A DNA stretch of 64,000 nucleotides, from contig OX030966.1 of NCBI GenBank assembly GCA_943735955.1, forward strand, positions 1,777,518 through 1,841,517. The letters run 5' to 3'. The notes beneath the pieces are model-generated. The model was not told the origin of the DNA, made no database searches, and saw only the letters and a program-made list of their open reading frames with translations. Shown piece after piece: positions 1-14,300 of this stretch; position 1 is the first letter of the stretch, and the number at the start of each line of letters is the position of its first letter. Origin of the DNA: Piscicola geometra. Lineage: Eukaryota > Annelida > Clitellata > Hirudinida > Piscicolidae. The translations under genes and the position numbers were made by a program.

Positions 1-2676
<2,676 letters not shown>

Positions 2677-5600
2677 ATGGCTTTTGACCCTAATGATCCT
2701 ATCTCAAAGAACGCAGTCTTGAGTGAGTTGTTTATTCTTATTCTATTTATAAAGCATTTGATAAGGTACCACATAGAAAATTAATATATAAATTATAAAA
2801 TTATGGAATTGGTTATAAAACATGTAGGTGGATAAGTAATTTTTTAAATGATAGGGTACAAAGGGTTAATGTTAATGGTGTTAAATCACAATGGGTAAAA
2901 GTAAAAAGTGGCATTCCCCAAGGATCAGTCTTGGGTCCATTATTATTTGTTTTATTTATCAACGATCTGCCAGAGAGAGTGAGTTCAAATATATTTATGT
3001 ACGCTGATGATTGTAAAATATATCAACAAATTAATGAAATAGAGGACCAAACAAAGCTACAAGAAGATATAAACAAAGTAGTGGAATGGAGTGTACAATG
3101 GGACCTGAGACTTCATCCACATAAATGTAAACTATTGCAGATATACAGAAATAAAAAGGAAGAAAGAGTTAATTCTATGCAGGATTATGAAGGAAGTCAG
3201 GTAGCTTTAGAGAGTATAGAGTACGAAAAAGACATTGGTGTAATTATAGACAAGAATTTGAAATTCTATATTCACATCCAAAAGCAAGTAAATAAAGCTA
3301 ACCAAATAATAAGACTAATAAGAAGAACGTTTAAATTTCTTGATATAAAAGCATTTAGATTATTATTTAAAGGTATAGTTAGGTCCCATCTAGAATACCT
3401 TAGCAGTGTATGGAGCCCTTCATTGAAAAAACAAATTGACTGCATAGAAAATGTACAGAGAAGGGTCACTAAAATGCTACCTTATCTAAAAGACAAGACT
3501 GATAGACTTAAAGCTATTGAATTGCCAAAATTAAAATACCGAAGACTTCGAGGGGACATGATCGAAACCTAAAAATTACTTATTAATAAATATGACAGTG
3601 AAATAACAAAAGATATTTTACACTTAATACAAGGCCATCAAGAGGAAATTCACTAAAACTATCCAAAAAACAGTGCCAAAAAAATAAAATAACAATTTTT
3701 TATACACAAAGAGTGGTAACAGTTTGGAATAGCTTGACTGATGAAATAAAATAAGATAAGTAATGGGAAAACCATCCCATGATGTACAACTATGAATGCG
3801 ATTATGACATAATAATAAAGAATTAATGTATATACATACACTTAAATATATTTTATTTATAATTTTAATTATTTTGTACCTATAATTATTTTTTGAATGT
3901 TTATTCATTTATTAGATATATGTAATGTATATGCATATGCATGTGGGTATATACATTTTTTAACAAATAAATATTAACTATTATAGAGGTCAATAGATCT
4001 GCATGGTTTTTACTCCCTAAACTAAACTAAGCTATTCTTTCCTTAATTATTGTTTTAATCTTAGTTTAAAGTGAGTGAAAATAAATGTAAATACCTATTT
4101 GAAATAAATTTAAATCTTTGTTTTACAGATTCTCCTTGGGGTGCTCCCATGGGTATGTCACAATCAATTTAATAAATCCATTTTAATTAATTATTAATTT
4201 TAATATTTTTAGTTTTATTATAATTAATAGCTCAGTAACTTTTATTAATTGTTCACCGCTTACACACCCACAGGAGGTCAAGGAGACAGGGATCCATGGA
4301 AGCAGGAAGTGTCAAAGATCTGGGGAGCTGGCGAGAGCAGGCCAGCTTGGGAGAGGGGGGGTGGTGGGAGTGGCTATGGAGGGGCCAACACATGGGGGGT
4401 GAACCGGAATGTGGGCTTGTTTCCTGGTGCAGCAGGTGATGCAGGATCTTACGGTGGCGTCGAGGCAGGTGGGAAGGACGTGTGGGCAGGCTTTCCTGAA
4501 TACAATCCATTCGGGAAGAACTGGAGTGGAGGTGCTGGAGTGGGTGGAGGAGGAGGTGGGGGAGGCGAGGAGAAGGAGGAGTTGAAGAAGAGTTACTCAA
4601 TGGCCGAGTTGAAGGAAGACGTCATTGCCAAGGAGACGCACAAGTCAGCGTCGACGGGCAGTTTCGTTGACGAGCGCAGTCAGCCGGACGGAGCTGAGAT
4701 GCTGCAGCAGAGCAAGGACGAGATGATCGCCAAGATGGTGAACTCGCATGACGGCTGGGGCAAGAAGCCCATCCGACAAGACATTCCCTGGGACCACGCC
4801 GTCGAGACGCTCTCATTGGACGCTGGTGCTCTCATGCCACCTGTTGCCACCCTCGGTTCGATCTGTGCATGTTCATTTCTCTACAACCAGCCATCATTTA
4901 CCACCCTCTCTTCATTCATCCGGACATACACCTGCACACACAAACATACAAAAACCAACCACCTTCACAAACAAGACCCACAAGAATGCTCACACAACCG
5001 CACAGACGCACCACGCCAAGACGCCTTATGGAAGGCACAAGCCTCCACGTACGACATACCGACGTGGAGTTTGCCATCCGTCGAAGACGCAGACCCCCTA
5101 GAACAGTTGTGGAAACAGCCGTCATCGTGGCAACCACCACCACTACCACAACAACAACCTCAGCAACAACAGCAGCAGCAGCAGGGATGGGCGGGGGAAG
5201 GAGGTTTTGAGAAGGCGTGGGTGGATCCATCAGTTGCTGCTGTGGCTGCCCAGTTCTGGAGTGATGGGGTGAGTGGTTGGTTGGTTGTGGTGGTGGTTGA
5301 GGGTTATTGCATTCATTTATCTAGCCTATTGATTTATCTGTCCATAACTAACCACCCTTCTGTCCATCTCTAACCATCCCATCCACCAATTTCTACCATT
5401 CCACTCACCCACCCATCCCAGCCCACCCATCCCAACCCACTCATCCCAACCCACCCATCCCATCCCAACCCACCCATCTTAACCCACCCATCCCAACCCA
5501 CCCATCCCACCTACCCACCCATCCATCCCATCCCACCCATCCATCCCATCCCACCCATCCATCCCATCCATCCCATCCCACCCATCCATCTCATCCCACC

Positions 5601-6015
5601 TACCCATCCCATCCCACCTACCCATCCCATCCCACCTACCCATCCCATCCCACCTACCCATCCCATCCCACCTACCCATCCCATCCCACCTACCCATCCC
5701 ATCCCACCCACCCATCCCATCCAGAACAAAGGTCAATCGATGCCGCCCAACAAACCACTCAGCATAGGCACGTGGGGTGAGGTGCCCAACACACAGACCG
5801 AGTTTGGTGTATGGAACCAGCCACCTTTGCAGGTGATGATGAAGATGATGTTGATGAGGCTCTGGTTATGATTATGATGAGGCTGTGGTTATGATTATGA
5901 TGAGACTGTAGTCATGATGATGATGATGTAGTGTGGTAATGCTGATGATGATATTGAGTGTGTAGTGATGTTGATGCTGGTGATTGTAATGAGGATGATG
6001 ATGATTATTGTAATG

Positions 6016-6049
<34 letters not shown>

Positions 6050-6138
6050 CAGACACAGTCGCAGATGAGTCAGGCACTGCAGTTTTTGATGGAGAATGGA
6101 GTGAAGGTGAGTGGTAGTGATGATGATGATGGTCATGG

Positions 6139-6169
<31 letters not shown>

Positions 6170-7960
6170 AAGAGTGGCTTAAATGATGATGGTGATGCTG
6201 ATGGTGGTTTGAAGATTTTTAATTTACCATCATAATTTATTGATTATGATGTTGTGATATGATGATGAGGGTGTTGATAATGATACTTATGAAGATGGTA
6301 CTAATATTGATAACGATGATGATGTTAACAGAGAGAAGATGCCATAAAAATACTGCTTCAGAATGACAAATCTTTGGGTTTGTGATGACGCTTTGTGGTT
6401 GTTGTTGTGGTTGTTGTTGTTGTGTTATAGTTACTCTGCCAGTTGTGGCGTTGCTAAGTAGGGTTGTTGTGTTGTAGCGATGTTGCATGATGCAGTGTTG
6501 CTTAGTGTTGTAGTTGTGGTGTTTCGGGGCTTTTAGTTGTTGTGGCTGTTGCTTTGCATCTAATTGTAGTTGTGTTTCGAGTTTGACAATGATGGTCAAG
6601 TGGATTATTCTTCATTCGCTCAGAAATGATGGGTGGAGGGGGCGGGAGGATGGGCGAGGGAGGGAGGGGCAGGATGTTGAGGGGCAAGAGTCTGGTGGAA
6701 ACGCCCTTTTCCGCCTTTCAGCCCCACCAAGCCACACCCACCCCCCAACAACTGCTCAAGGCAGGCTTATCAGGCTTCCTGAACCAGCAACAACAACAAC
6801 AACCACTGCATCGGAGATCCACTTCGAATGTGAGAGTGGGTTGGGATAGGCTGCTGAGAGGGGGTGGGTTAAGTGGTGGTGAAGTGAATGGGGCTTATAA
6901 GGATGAAGTGCTGAGGATGGGGGGGAAGGGGAAACTTGATGGTTTAGTGAATGGAGGAATGATGGTGGAATGGTGTGTTGTGGGGTGACCTTCAGATACA
7001 TAATGACCCACCCAAACCACCATCAGAACTTCACCGGACTGGGCACCAACAACAACAACAACAACAGCAAGAGCCAACAAAACATGCTGCAGACCTTCCT
7101 CCAACTGCAGGCCCTCTTGCAGCCCATGCTGCTCGAACGCTCGCAACTGCAGCAGAACAAGACGCTGCCGCTCGTCCAGAAGAAGCTGCGCATCGACATT
7201 TTGAACAGCGACATCGGTCGCATCAAGGCGTGCATCGACCAGCTGAACGCCGACCATCTGGCAGCCGCTTCATCGAACGACGAGCGCTCGTTGCTGCAGG
7301 CGCTCGGTGGCTTGAGGCTCGAGCAGGAACAACAGCAGCAGCTGCATTCCTCCCACGACGCCTGGAACGACCCCTTCAAGCACTACCCCCCTCCTCCACC
7401 ACCTGGTCTCCTCACCAAACAACCACCACCACCCAACCACTACAATCGGTCGACCAGCTGGAGTCTGGGTGAGAAGAAGCAGGGTGAGTGGTTGGTCTGT
7501 GGTTTGTTGCTTCGGCTGGTGCTATGCAAGTGTGGCGCTATATAAACTAGAGCTGCATGGAATATTCTATCTGGAGTAGTGATAATCTCGTAATTGGCAC
7601 AAATCTTCAATATAATTCGCTGGCTCATCCACTCCATCATCCATCCACAACCATCCCTCATCCACCCACTCCATTTTTCATCCATCCATCATCATCCACT
7701 CCATCCATCATCATCCACTCCATCCATCATCATCCACTCCATCCATCCTCCAGAACACCACGGACTGCCCACAGCTCCAGCCAGGGCCTCTAGCTGGCTC
7801 ATGATCAAGGACACTGCCAATGTCACTTGGCTTCTTCCTTTCTTTATTATTCTTTTTTTTCTCCAATTATTTTCATCTCTGTTATGGTTGTTATTATCAT
7901 AATTATCAAAACATCTATTGTTACCACCACAATCATCATCACCACCATCCTCACTACCAC

Positions 7961-7992
<32 letters not shown>

Positions 7993-8532
7993 CCACAATC
8001 ATCATCACCACCATCCTCACTACCACATCCATCATCACTACCACCTCCATCCTCACCTCAATCATCACCACTATCATCACTACCACCTCCATCATCACCA
8101 CCACCATCATCATCACTACCACCTCCATCACCATCATCATCACCATCACCACCATCCTCATCATCATCATCATCACCACCTCAGATCGAAGACTCAGTAC
8201 TGCACAGCTTGTGCAGGCAGAGTGGCACGCTGCTGCAACTCCTCTCCAACCAACTGACCGGCCACTCGATCGCCTGCTACCGCGAAGATGTCCTCAACGT
8301 GAGGTCTCGTCTGCTCCAGGTGGGTGGTCTCTCGAGCGACCCGCTGACCAATCAGGACATCCTCAGACTCCTCGACGCGTCCAATGGTGGAGCTTCGTGG
8401 GTGGCTGTCACTGGTGGGGGTGGTGGTGGTGGTGGTGGTGGTGGTGGTGGTGGTGGGGGTGGTGGTGGTGGGGGTGGTGGCGGATCGTCATCATCACCGT
8501 CAGCTGCTGCTGCTAACCCATCAATGGAGTGA
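2677..8532 (+). CDS. TNRC6: GW182 / TNRC6-family miRNA silencing scaffold (10 exons)
   Basis: Family role: GW182 proteins bind Argonaute through Trp-Gly motifs and recruit deadenylases to miRNA targets in the cytoplasm. Exons read: 2677-2722, 4129-4152, 4274-5268, 5725-5832, 6053-6106, 6332-6377, 6624-6829, 7027-7483, 7754-7821, 8185-8532. Phases agree throughout and give about 783 aa. The N-terminal third has scattered Trp motifs (SPWGAPMG, DPWKQ, KIWGAG, DGWGKKP, GTWGEVP). A UBA-like helix set follows (residues about 392-424, ending REDAIKILLQN), then a Gln-rich, helix-prone segment. The RRM (about 655-745) begins ASSWLMIKD and continues IEDSVLHSLCRQSG, matching the TNRC6 RRM. An in-frame TAA precedes the ATG. 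The donor at 7821 is weak (GTCACT), and 4840-5010 may hide an unrecognised intron. The protein is unusually short and ends soon after the RRM in Gly and Ser runs. Confidence 0.88.
2735..4035 (+). mobile_element. Decayed non-LTR retrotransposon (LINE) 3' part inside GW182 intron 1
   Basis: Reverse-transcriptase motifs are clear. KAFDKVPH is at about 2758, GIPQGSVLGPLLF at about 2911, and the catalytic MYADD box lies near 2998, followed by a C-terminal thumb-like region to about 3570 and a decayed WNSLTDE tail near 3725. There is an in-frame TAA between the first two motifs and several stops after 3570, so it is 5'-truncated and dead. The sequence before 4035 resembles a LINE 3' end. It sits in the same orientation as the host gene, within the intron between 2722 and 4129. 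Confidence 0.85.
5395..5721. repeat. CCCATCC/CCCACCTA minisatellite in GW182 intron 3
   Basis: Imperfect repeats of about 11-17 nt made of CATCCCACC and CATCCCAACC blocks fill the intron between 5268 and 5725. They run directly into the acceptor, so the array itself supplies the pyrimidine tract. Confidence 0.9.
7915..8184. repeat. (CAT/CAC)n trinucleotide array in the last GW182 intron
   Basis: CATCATCAC-type repeats fill the intron from about 7915 to the acceptor at 8184. Poly-His, poly-Ser and poly-Ile frames across it are shadows; only the part after 8184 is coding. Confidence 0.9.
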
Positions 8533-9683
8533 TGAAGGTGTGGTGTGCTTGATGCTTGTTGTGGTTGGCTTGATTTTGCCTGTGTGTGTGTGTGTGTATT
8601 ACAGCATATTGGTTATGATGACGATGAAGACGATGAGATGAGTGGTGCTGATGATGATGATTCTTGACAATATCAGAGTTTGTCGTGGTATTGGTAATTT
8701 CTTCATGATGTTGATAATTATACTTTTTTTTCTATGAATTATTCAGATGAGCAAGATGATGATGATGATGATGGTGCTGGTGGTGATGATGATCTTTTCA
8801 GTCTGATCTGTGATACGTGGTTGATTAACAATTTCAACGGCTTACTATCGTCACTCCATCATTCCCACTCACTCACTCATCCACACTCATCCACTCACTC
8901 ACTTCATCCATCCATCCACTCACTCACTTCGTCCATCCATCCACTCACTCATTATACGATGGCATCATCAAACGATTCCACTCTTTTTCACCCTCTCACC
9001 CATCAGCATCCATTCAATTTCTCACAGCAGCCATTTTAGATTGCAACTTATATATTTCTTTTTTTCTTGATTTCTTATTCTCTTCTTCTTTTCAATCTTT
9101 TTCCGTTTTATTTTTGTTTGCATCTTCAATTCAATTTAAACTTTCGTCCGCAGAACTTTATATATACTTATTTATCTCGCGTGTACTTCCATCGTCCCTT
9201 GTTACCTGCGCTGTAGTGCTGCTGTTCCCTGGCGCCATCTTCCTTCTTCTCATTTTGAATTGTAACGCCGCCATTTTTCTTCCGTCTGCGCCGACGTCAT
9301 GATGATGATTATTACGATTGTGACGTCATTATCATTTTCATGACGTCACCATGATTATTATGAATATTGAGTATTTATTGAATTCGTGATGTTGACTAAT
9401 ACTACATATTAATATTCATGATATCGTCCCTGGTTCCCTCCATAACACCTCTTCCCCAAACCCTCCCTTTTCCCTCCCACCTCAGACCACCATTTCTCTG
9501 CCACCTCCATGCATTAATCACCATCCATCTCCAGTTATTTTGCACCTCCATGTATTTGAGGTGTAGTTTCTCTTCTTGTTGTTTTCTTATTCCTTCTCTC
9601 TCCCCCCCTCCCCCCCCCCCCCCTCCTCTCCACCCTCCTCTCCACCCTCAACCCCCCTCGATTCATTGTTACTCTTTCCGATT

Positions 9684-10176
9684 TGTGTGTGTGTGTTGTG
9701 TTTGTGTGTGTGTGTGTTATGTTTGTGTGTGTGTGTATGTATGTGTGTGTGTGTGTTTTGTGTTTGTGTGTGTGTGTTGTGTTTGTGTGTGTGTGTTATG
9801 TTTGTGTGTGTGTATGTATGTGTGTGTGTGTGTGCTTGGGCGTGAGAAGTTCCCAAAAAGACCTACCTTCCTTCCTTCCGTCTGCTTTCAATACCGTGCT
9901 ATATAATCCACTCTCAGCATCTCAACGCTGGGCTCTAAGACTTACCCACCCCATGCACTTCCGTAATCATTACTATCACCACCAACATTCTATCAGCAAC
10001 TACTATCAAGAGTGCTTAATGCAAGCATGCGTATTTTTCGCATCCATTCATTTATTTATCCACATACATTCTCTCATGCATGGCTTCCCACTCATTTCAA
10101 CGTCGCATTTTACATATCACTCTATCGTTAGTGACTAGGTGATGGTGGTTTGTTTCGTTTGTGTGTGTGTGTGGCT

Positions 10177-10218
<42 letters not shown>

Positions 10219-10260
10219 CTGTGTGTGTGTGTGTGGCTGTGTGTGTGTGTGTGTGTGTGG
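9684..10260. repeat. Two (TG)n microsatellite blocks
   Basis: TG dinucleotide runs with periodic TTG and ATG interruptions at about 9684-9835, and again at about 10158-10260 with GGCTG interruptions. The open frames (Cys-Val repeats) are not genes. Confidence 0.95.
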
Positions 10261-10380
10261 GTAGGTGAGTGGGTTTGTATGTGTTTTTGCTTGTAGATGT
10301 GGTTGTAATTAAGGATGGTGGAAGTGATGTTTTAATTTCCGTTTATCATTTTATTAAACTTGGTCATGTTGTGTTCCTAC

Positions 10381-10600
10381 TAGCAGCAGCATTAGTATTT
10401 GTAGTACTGGTAGTAGTTGTAGCAGTAGTAGTAGTAGTAGTAGTTGTAGTAGTAGTGGTAGTAGTAGTTGTAGCAGTAGTAGTAGTAGCAGTAGTAGTAG
10501 TAGTAGTTGTAGTAGTAGTAGTGGTAGTAGTAGTTGTAGTAGTAGTGGTAGTTGTAGTAGTAGTGGTAGTTGTAGTAGTAGTAGTAGTAGTAGTAGTGGT
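10381..10600. repeat. (AGT)n trinucleotide array
   Basis: Repeats of TAG/AGT with TTG and GTG variants. The Val-rich or Tyr-rich frames are repeat shadows. Confidence 0.95.
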
Positions 10601-11317
10601 TGCTTTTGCTTTTTGTGTTATTCCATAACTTTCGTTTGATAACTTCGTCTTGGACTTTCACTACATCTGGCTGGTATTAAATTGTGCGCTGTTCCATCAT
10701 TGGTACAGCATGAGGCGTCTTTCAGGCGGCACTTCCCGCCAAAAGTAATTTAAACTTCAGTGTTACTTTGTACTCTATTTGTATTTAAACAGACTCGGTC
10801 GTTTTCAATTGATATCTATTAATAGCTAGTTAATTGGTTAATCGCTCGTAATAATGATTAATCTATTATACTTGAATTAGTGGCATGTTTTCTATTTCAG
10901 AGGTCGATTTAACTTTTTGCTTTTCTATGAAAATTATTTTAACCTCGAATGCTAATCGTTCTCATTCAGTTTAAATTTTACAAATTTTCCAAGGTAATTT
11001 TCATGAATTCACTTTTATAACTTTATATTTTTGAGAGTTGCGCGTCATTTAGAGAGAACTGATAAGGAATACATTATTTAACGACTCACATGAATTTAGT
11101 CTTGCTGACTTTAACGACCATGCCTACCTACGTCATGGTATAGTTGTAATTCTGAGATAGAAATTGTATTGGTCAATTCAGAGGAATGTGGATGTTTAAT
11201 AGGCGTCATGGTGGTCATGATGATGGTTATTCATAACTTAAAAATGGCGGAAAGGAGTGAGAATAGCACTGCTTTCATCCACGCACTCTCCATCAATCCA
11301 TGTACTCTTTCATTTTG

Positions 11318-11323
11318 TTTATT
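11318..11323 (-). promoter_or_regulatory. Candidate polyadenylation signal of the MAP2K gene
   Basis: TTTATT on the plus strand reads AATAAA on the minus strand, about 42 nt after the MAP2K stop codon. The position is plausible for a very short 3' UTR, but it is based on the hexamer alone. Confidence 0.45.
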
Positions 11324-11364
11324 CCATTATTGATTGATTGAACGATTCATCCCTCCTCCTGCCC

Positions 11365-14300
11365 CTAAGAACCACAAGCCATCTTCTCCACGTCCTCCTT
11401 GTACTTCTCCAGCATCTCTGCCATGTACAACGCCATCTCATCCCCTCCTTCTCCTCCTCCATTCTTCTCTCCATCCCTTCCTCCTTCTCCTCCTCCTCCT
11501 CCTCCTCCTCCTCCTCCTCCATCACTCTCTCCAGTCTTGGCGATGAATGGATGCAGTAGCAGCTGCTTGTACGTAGCTCTGGTGTTTAAGTCTTTGTCTA
11601 AGCTGTGGTGTTGTGTGTGGTATCTTTTTTAAGTCATTCATCTTATCACTCATTCACTAAACCATTCCAAAAAAAATTATATATTCTCTCATTCATCCAT
11701 CCTCTCTAACTCCCATCTCACCCCCCCCTAACCCCACTACTCATCCCCTATTCCCACCCACCCTCCTCACCACCCACCCTCCTCACCACCCACCCTCCTC
11801 ACCATCCACCCTCCTCACCATCCACCCTCCTCACCACCCACTCTCCTCACCACCCACCCTCCTCACCACCCACCCTCCTCACCATCCACCCTCCTCACCA
11901 TCCACCCTCCTCACCACCCAACCTTCTCACCACCCACCCTCCTCACCACCCACCCTCCTCACCACTTGGCGACGAAATCTTGGAAGTCTTCACTAAACTC
12001 CTCAGTCGGAAGTCGTGGTGGGTGGCTGAAGACAACCTGTATCATCATCATAACCATCATCACTATCATCATCAATACTTTTGTCATCTTCACTATCTAT
12101 ATCATCACTATCATCATCAGAACTACTATTATTACGAACTCCATCAAATCAAATCTCTTCAGCTATTTTATAATTTTCTTGAAAATCCCATAGCATCCTC
12201 ACCATATTCTCATCATCATCATCACCATATTCTCATCATCATCACCATATTCTCATCATCATCATCACCATATTATCATCATCATCATCACCATATTCTA
12301 ATCATCATCATCATCACCATATTGTAATCATCATCATCATCACCTGATGGATCATGGAGAAGAGTAGACTGCTTCTCTTGTATGGAAACTCACCAGTAGC
12401 CAACTCTACCTGATGGTTATGATGATGATGGTGGTGGTGATGATAATGATGATGATGATGTAAGTAACCAGAAGATTGAAAGAAGTATTTATTATTTATT
12501 CTTCCACTATGGTCACACCCCATAACCACCCACACCCCATGACCACTTACAACCCCATGACCACCCACACCCCATGACCACCCACACTCCATGACCACTT
12601 ACAACCCCATGACCACCCACACCCCATGACCACCCACACCTCATGACCACCCACACCCCATGACCACCCACACACCATGACCACCCACACCCCATGACAA
12701 CCCACACCCCATGACAACCCACACCCCATGACCACCCACACCTCATGACCACCCACACCCCATAACCACCCACACTTCATGACCACCCACACCCCATGAC
12801 CACCCACACTCCACGACCACCCACACTCCATGACCACCCACACCCCATGACCACCCACACCCCATGACCACCCACACTCCATGACCACCCACACTCCATG
12901 ACCATTCACACCCCATGACCACCCACACCCCATGACCACCCACACACCATGACCACCCTCACCCCATGACCACCCACACACCATGACAACCCACACCCCA
13001 TGACCACCCACACCCCATGACCACCCACACCCTATGACAACCCACACTCCATGACCACCCACACCTCATGACCACCCACACACCATGACAACCCACACCC
13101 CATGACCACCCTCACCCCATGACCACCCACACACCATGACAACCCACACCCCATGACCACCCACACCTCATGACCACCCACACCCCATGACCACCCACAC
13201 TCCATGACCACCCACACCCCATGACCACCCACACTCCATGACCACCCTCACCCCATGACCACCCTCACTCCATGACCACCCACACTCCATGACCACCCAC
13301 ACCCCATGACCACCCACACCCCATGACAACCCACACCCCATGACCACCCACACCCCATGACCACCCACACTCCATGACCACCCACACCTCATGACCACCC
13401 TCACCCCATGACCACCCACACACCATGACAACCCACACCTCATGACCACCCACACCCCATAACCACCCACACCCCATAACCACCCACACTCCATGACCAC
13501 CCACACTCCATGACCACCCACACACCATGACCACCCACACCCCATGACGACTTACAACCCCATGACCACCCACACCCCATGACCACTTACAACCCCATGA
13601 CCACCCACACCCCATGACCACCCACACCCCATGACCACCCACACACCATGACCACCCACACACCATGACCACCCACACTCCATGACCACCCACACCCCAT
13701 GACCACCCACACTCCATGACCACCCACACCCCATGACCACCCACACCCCATGACAACCCACACCTCATGACCACCCACACCCCATGACCACCCACACCCC
13801 ATAACCACCCACACTCCATGACCACCCACACCCCATGACCACCCACACCCCATGACCACCCACACTCCATGACCACCCACACTCCATGACCATTCACACC
13901 CCATGACCACCCACACCCCATGACCACCCACACACCATGACCACCCTCACCCCATGACCACCCACACTCCATGACCACCCACACTCCATGACCACCCACA
14001 CCCCATAACCACCCAAACTCCATGACCACCCACACCCCATGACCACCCACACCTCATGACCACCCACACTCCACGACCACCCACACCCCATAACCACCCA
14101 CACTCCATGACCACCCACACACCATGACCACCCACACTCCATGACCACCCACACTCCATGACCACCCACACCCCATGACCACCCACACCCCATGACCACC
14201 CACACTCCATGACCACCCACACTCCATGACCATTCACACCCCATGACCACCCACACCCCATGACCACCCACACACCATGACCACCCTCACCCCATGACCA

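Larger units (their letters stand above)
8533..11364. other. Convergent spacer between GW182 and the MAP2K gene: 3' UTRs and microsatellites
   Basis: No coding exon recognised. It contains GAT-rich and CACTCATC-rich stretches (8600-8960), T-rich sequence, a C-run (9601-9622), TG microsatellites (about 9684-9835 and 10158-10260) and a TAG/GTA trinucleotide array (about 10381-10600). Unique AT-rich sequence follows (10620-11300). Both flanking genes end here, so their 3' UTRs must lie inside. Confidence 0.7.

Noticed and set aside
7820..8257. Poly-His protein frame.
   Set aside because: It is the CAT/CAC array in the last GW182 intron; the conserved RRM continues in a different frame after 8184.
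10262..10628. A 119-codon Val-rich frame with a hydrophobic start.
   Set aside because: It runs almost entirely through the TAG/GTA array; no family resemblance.
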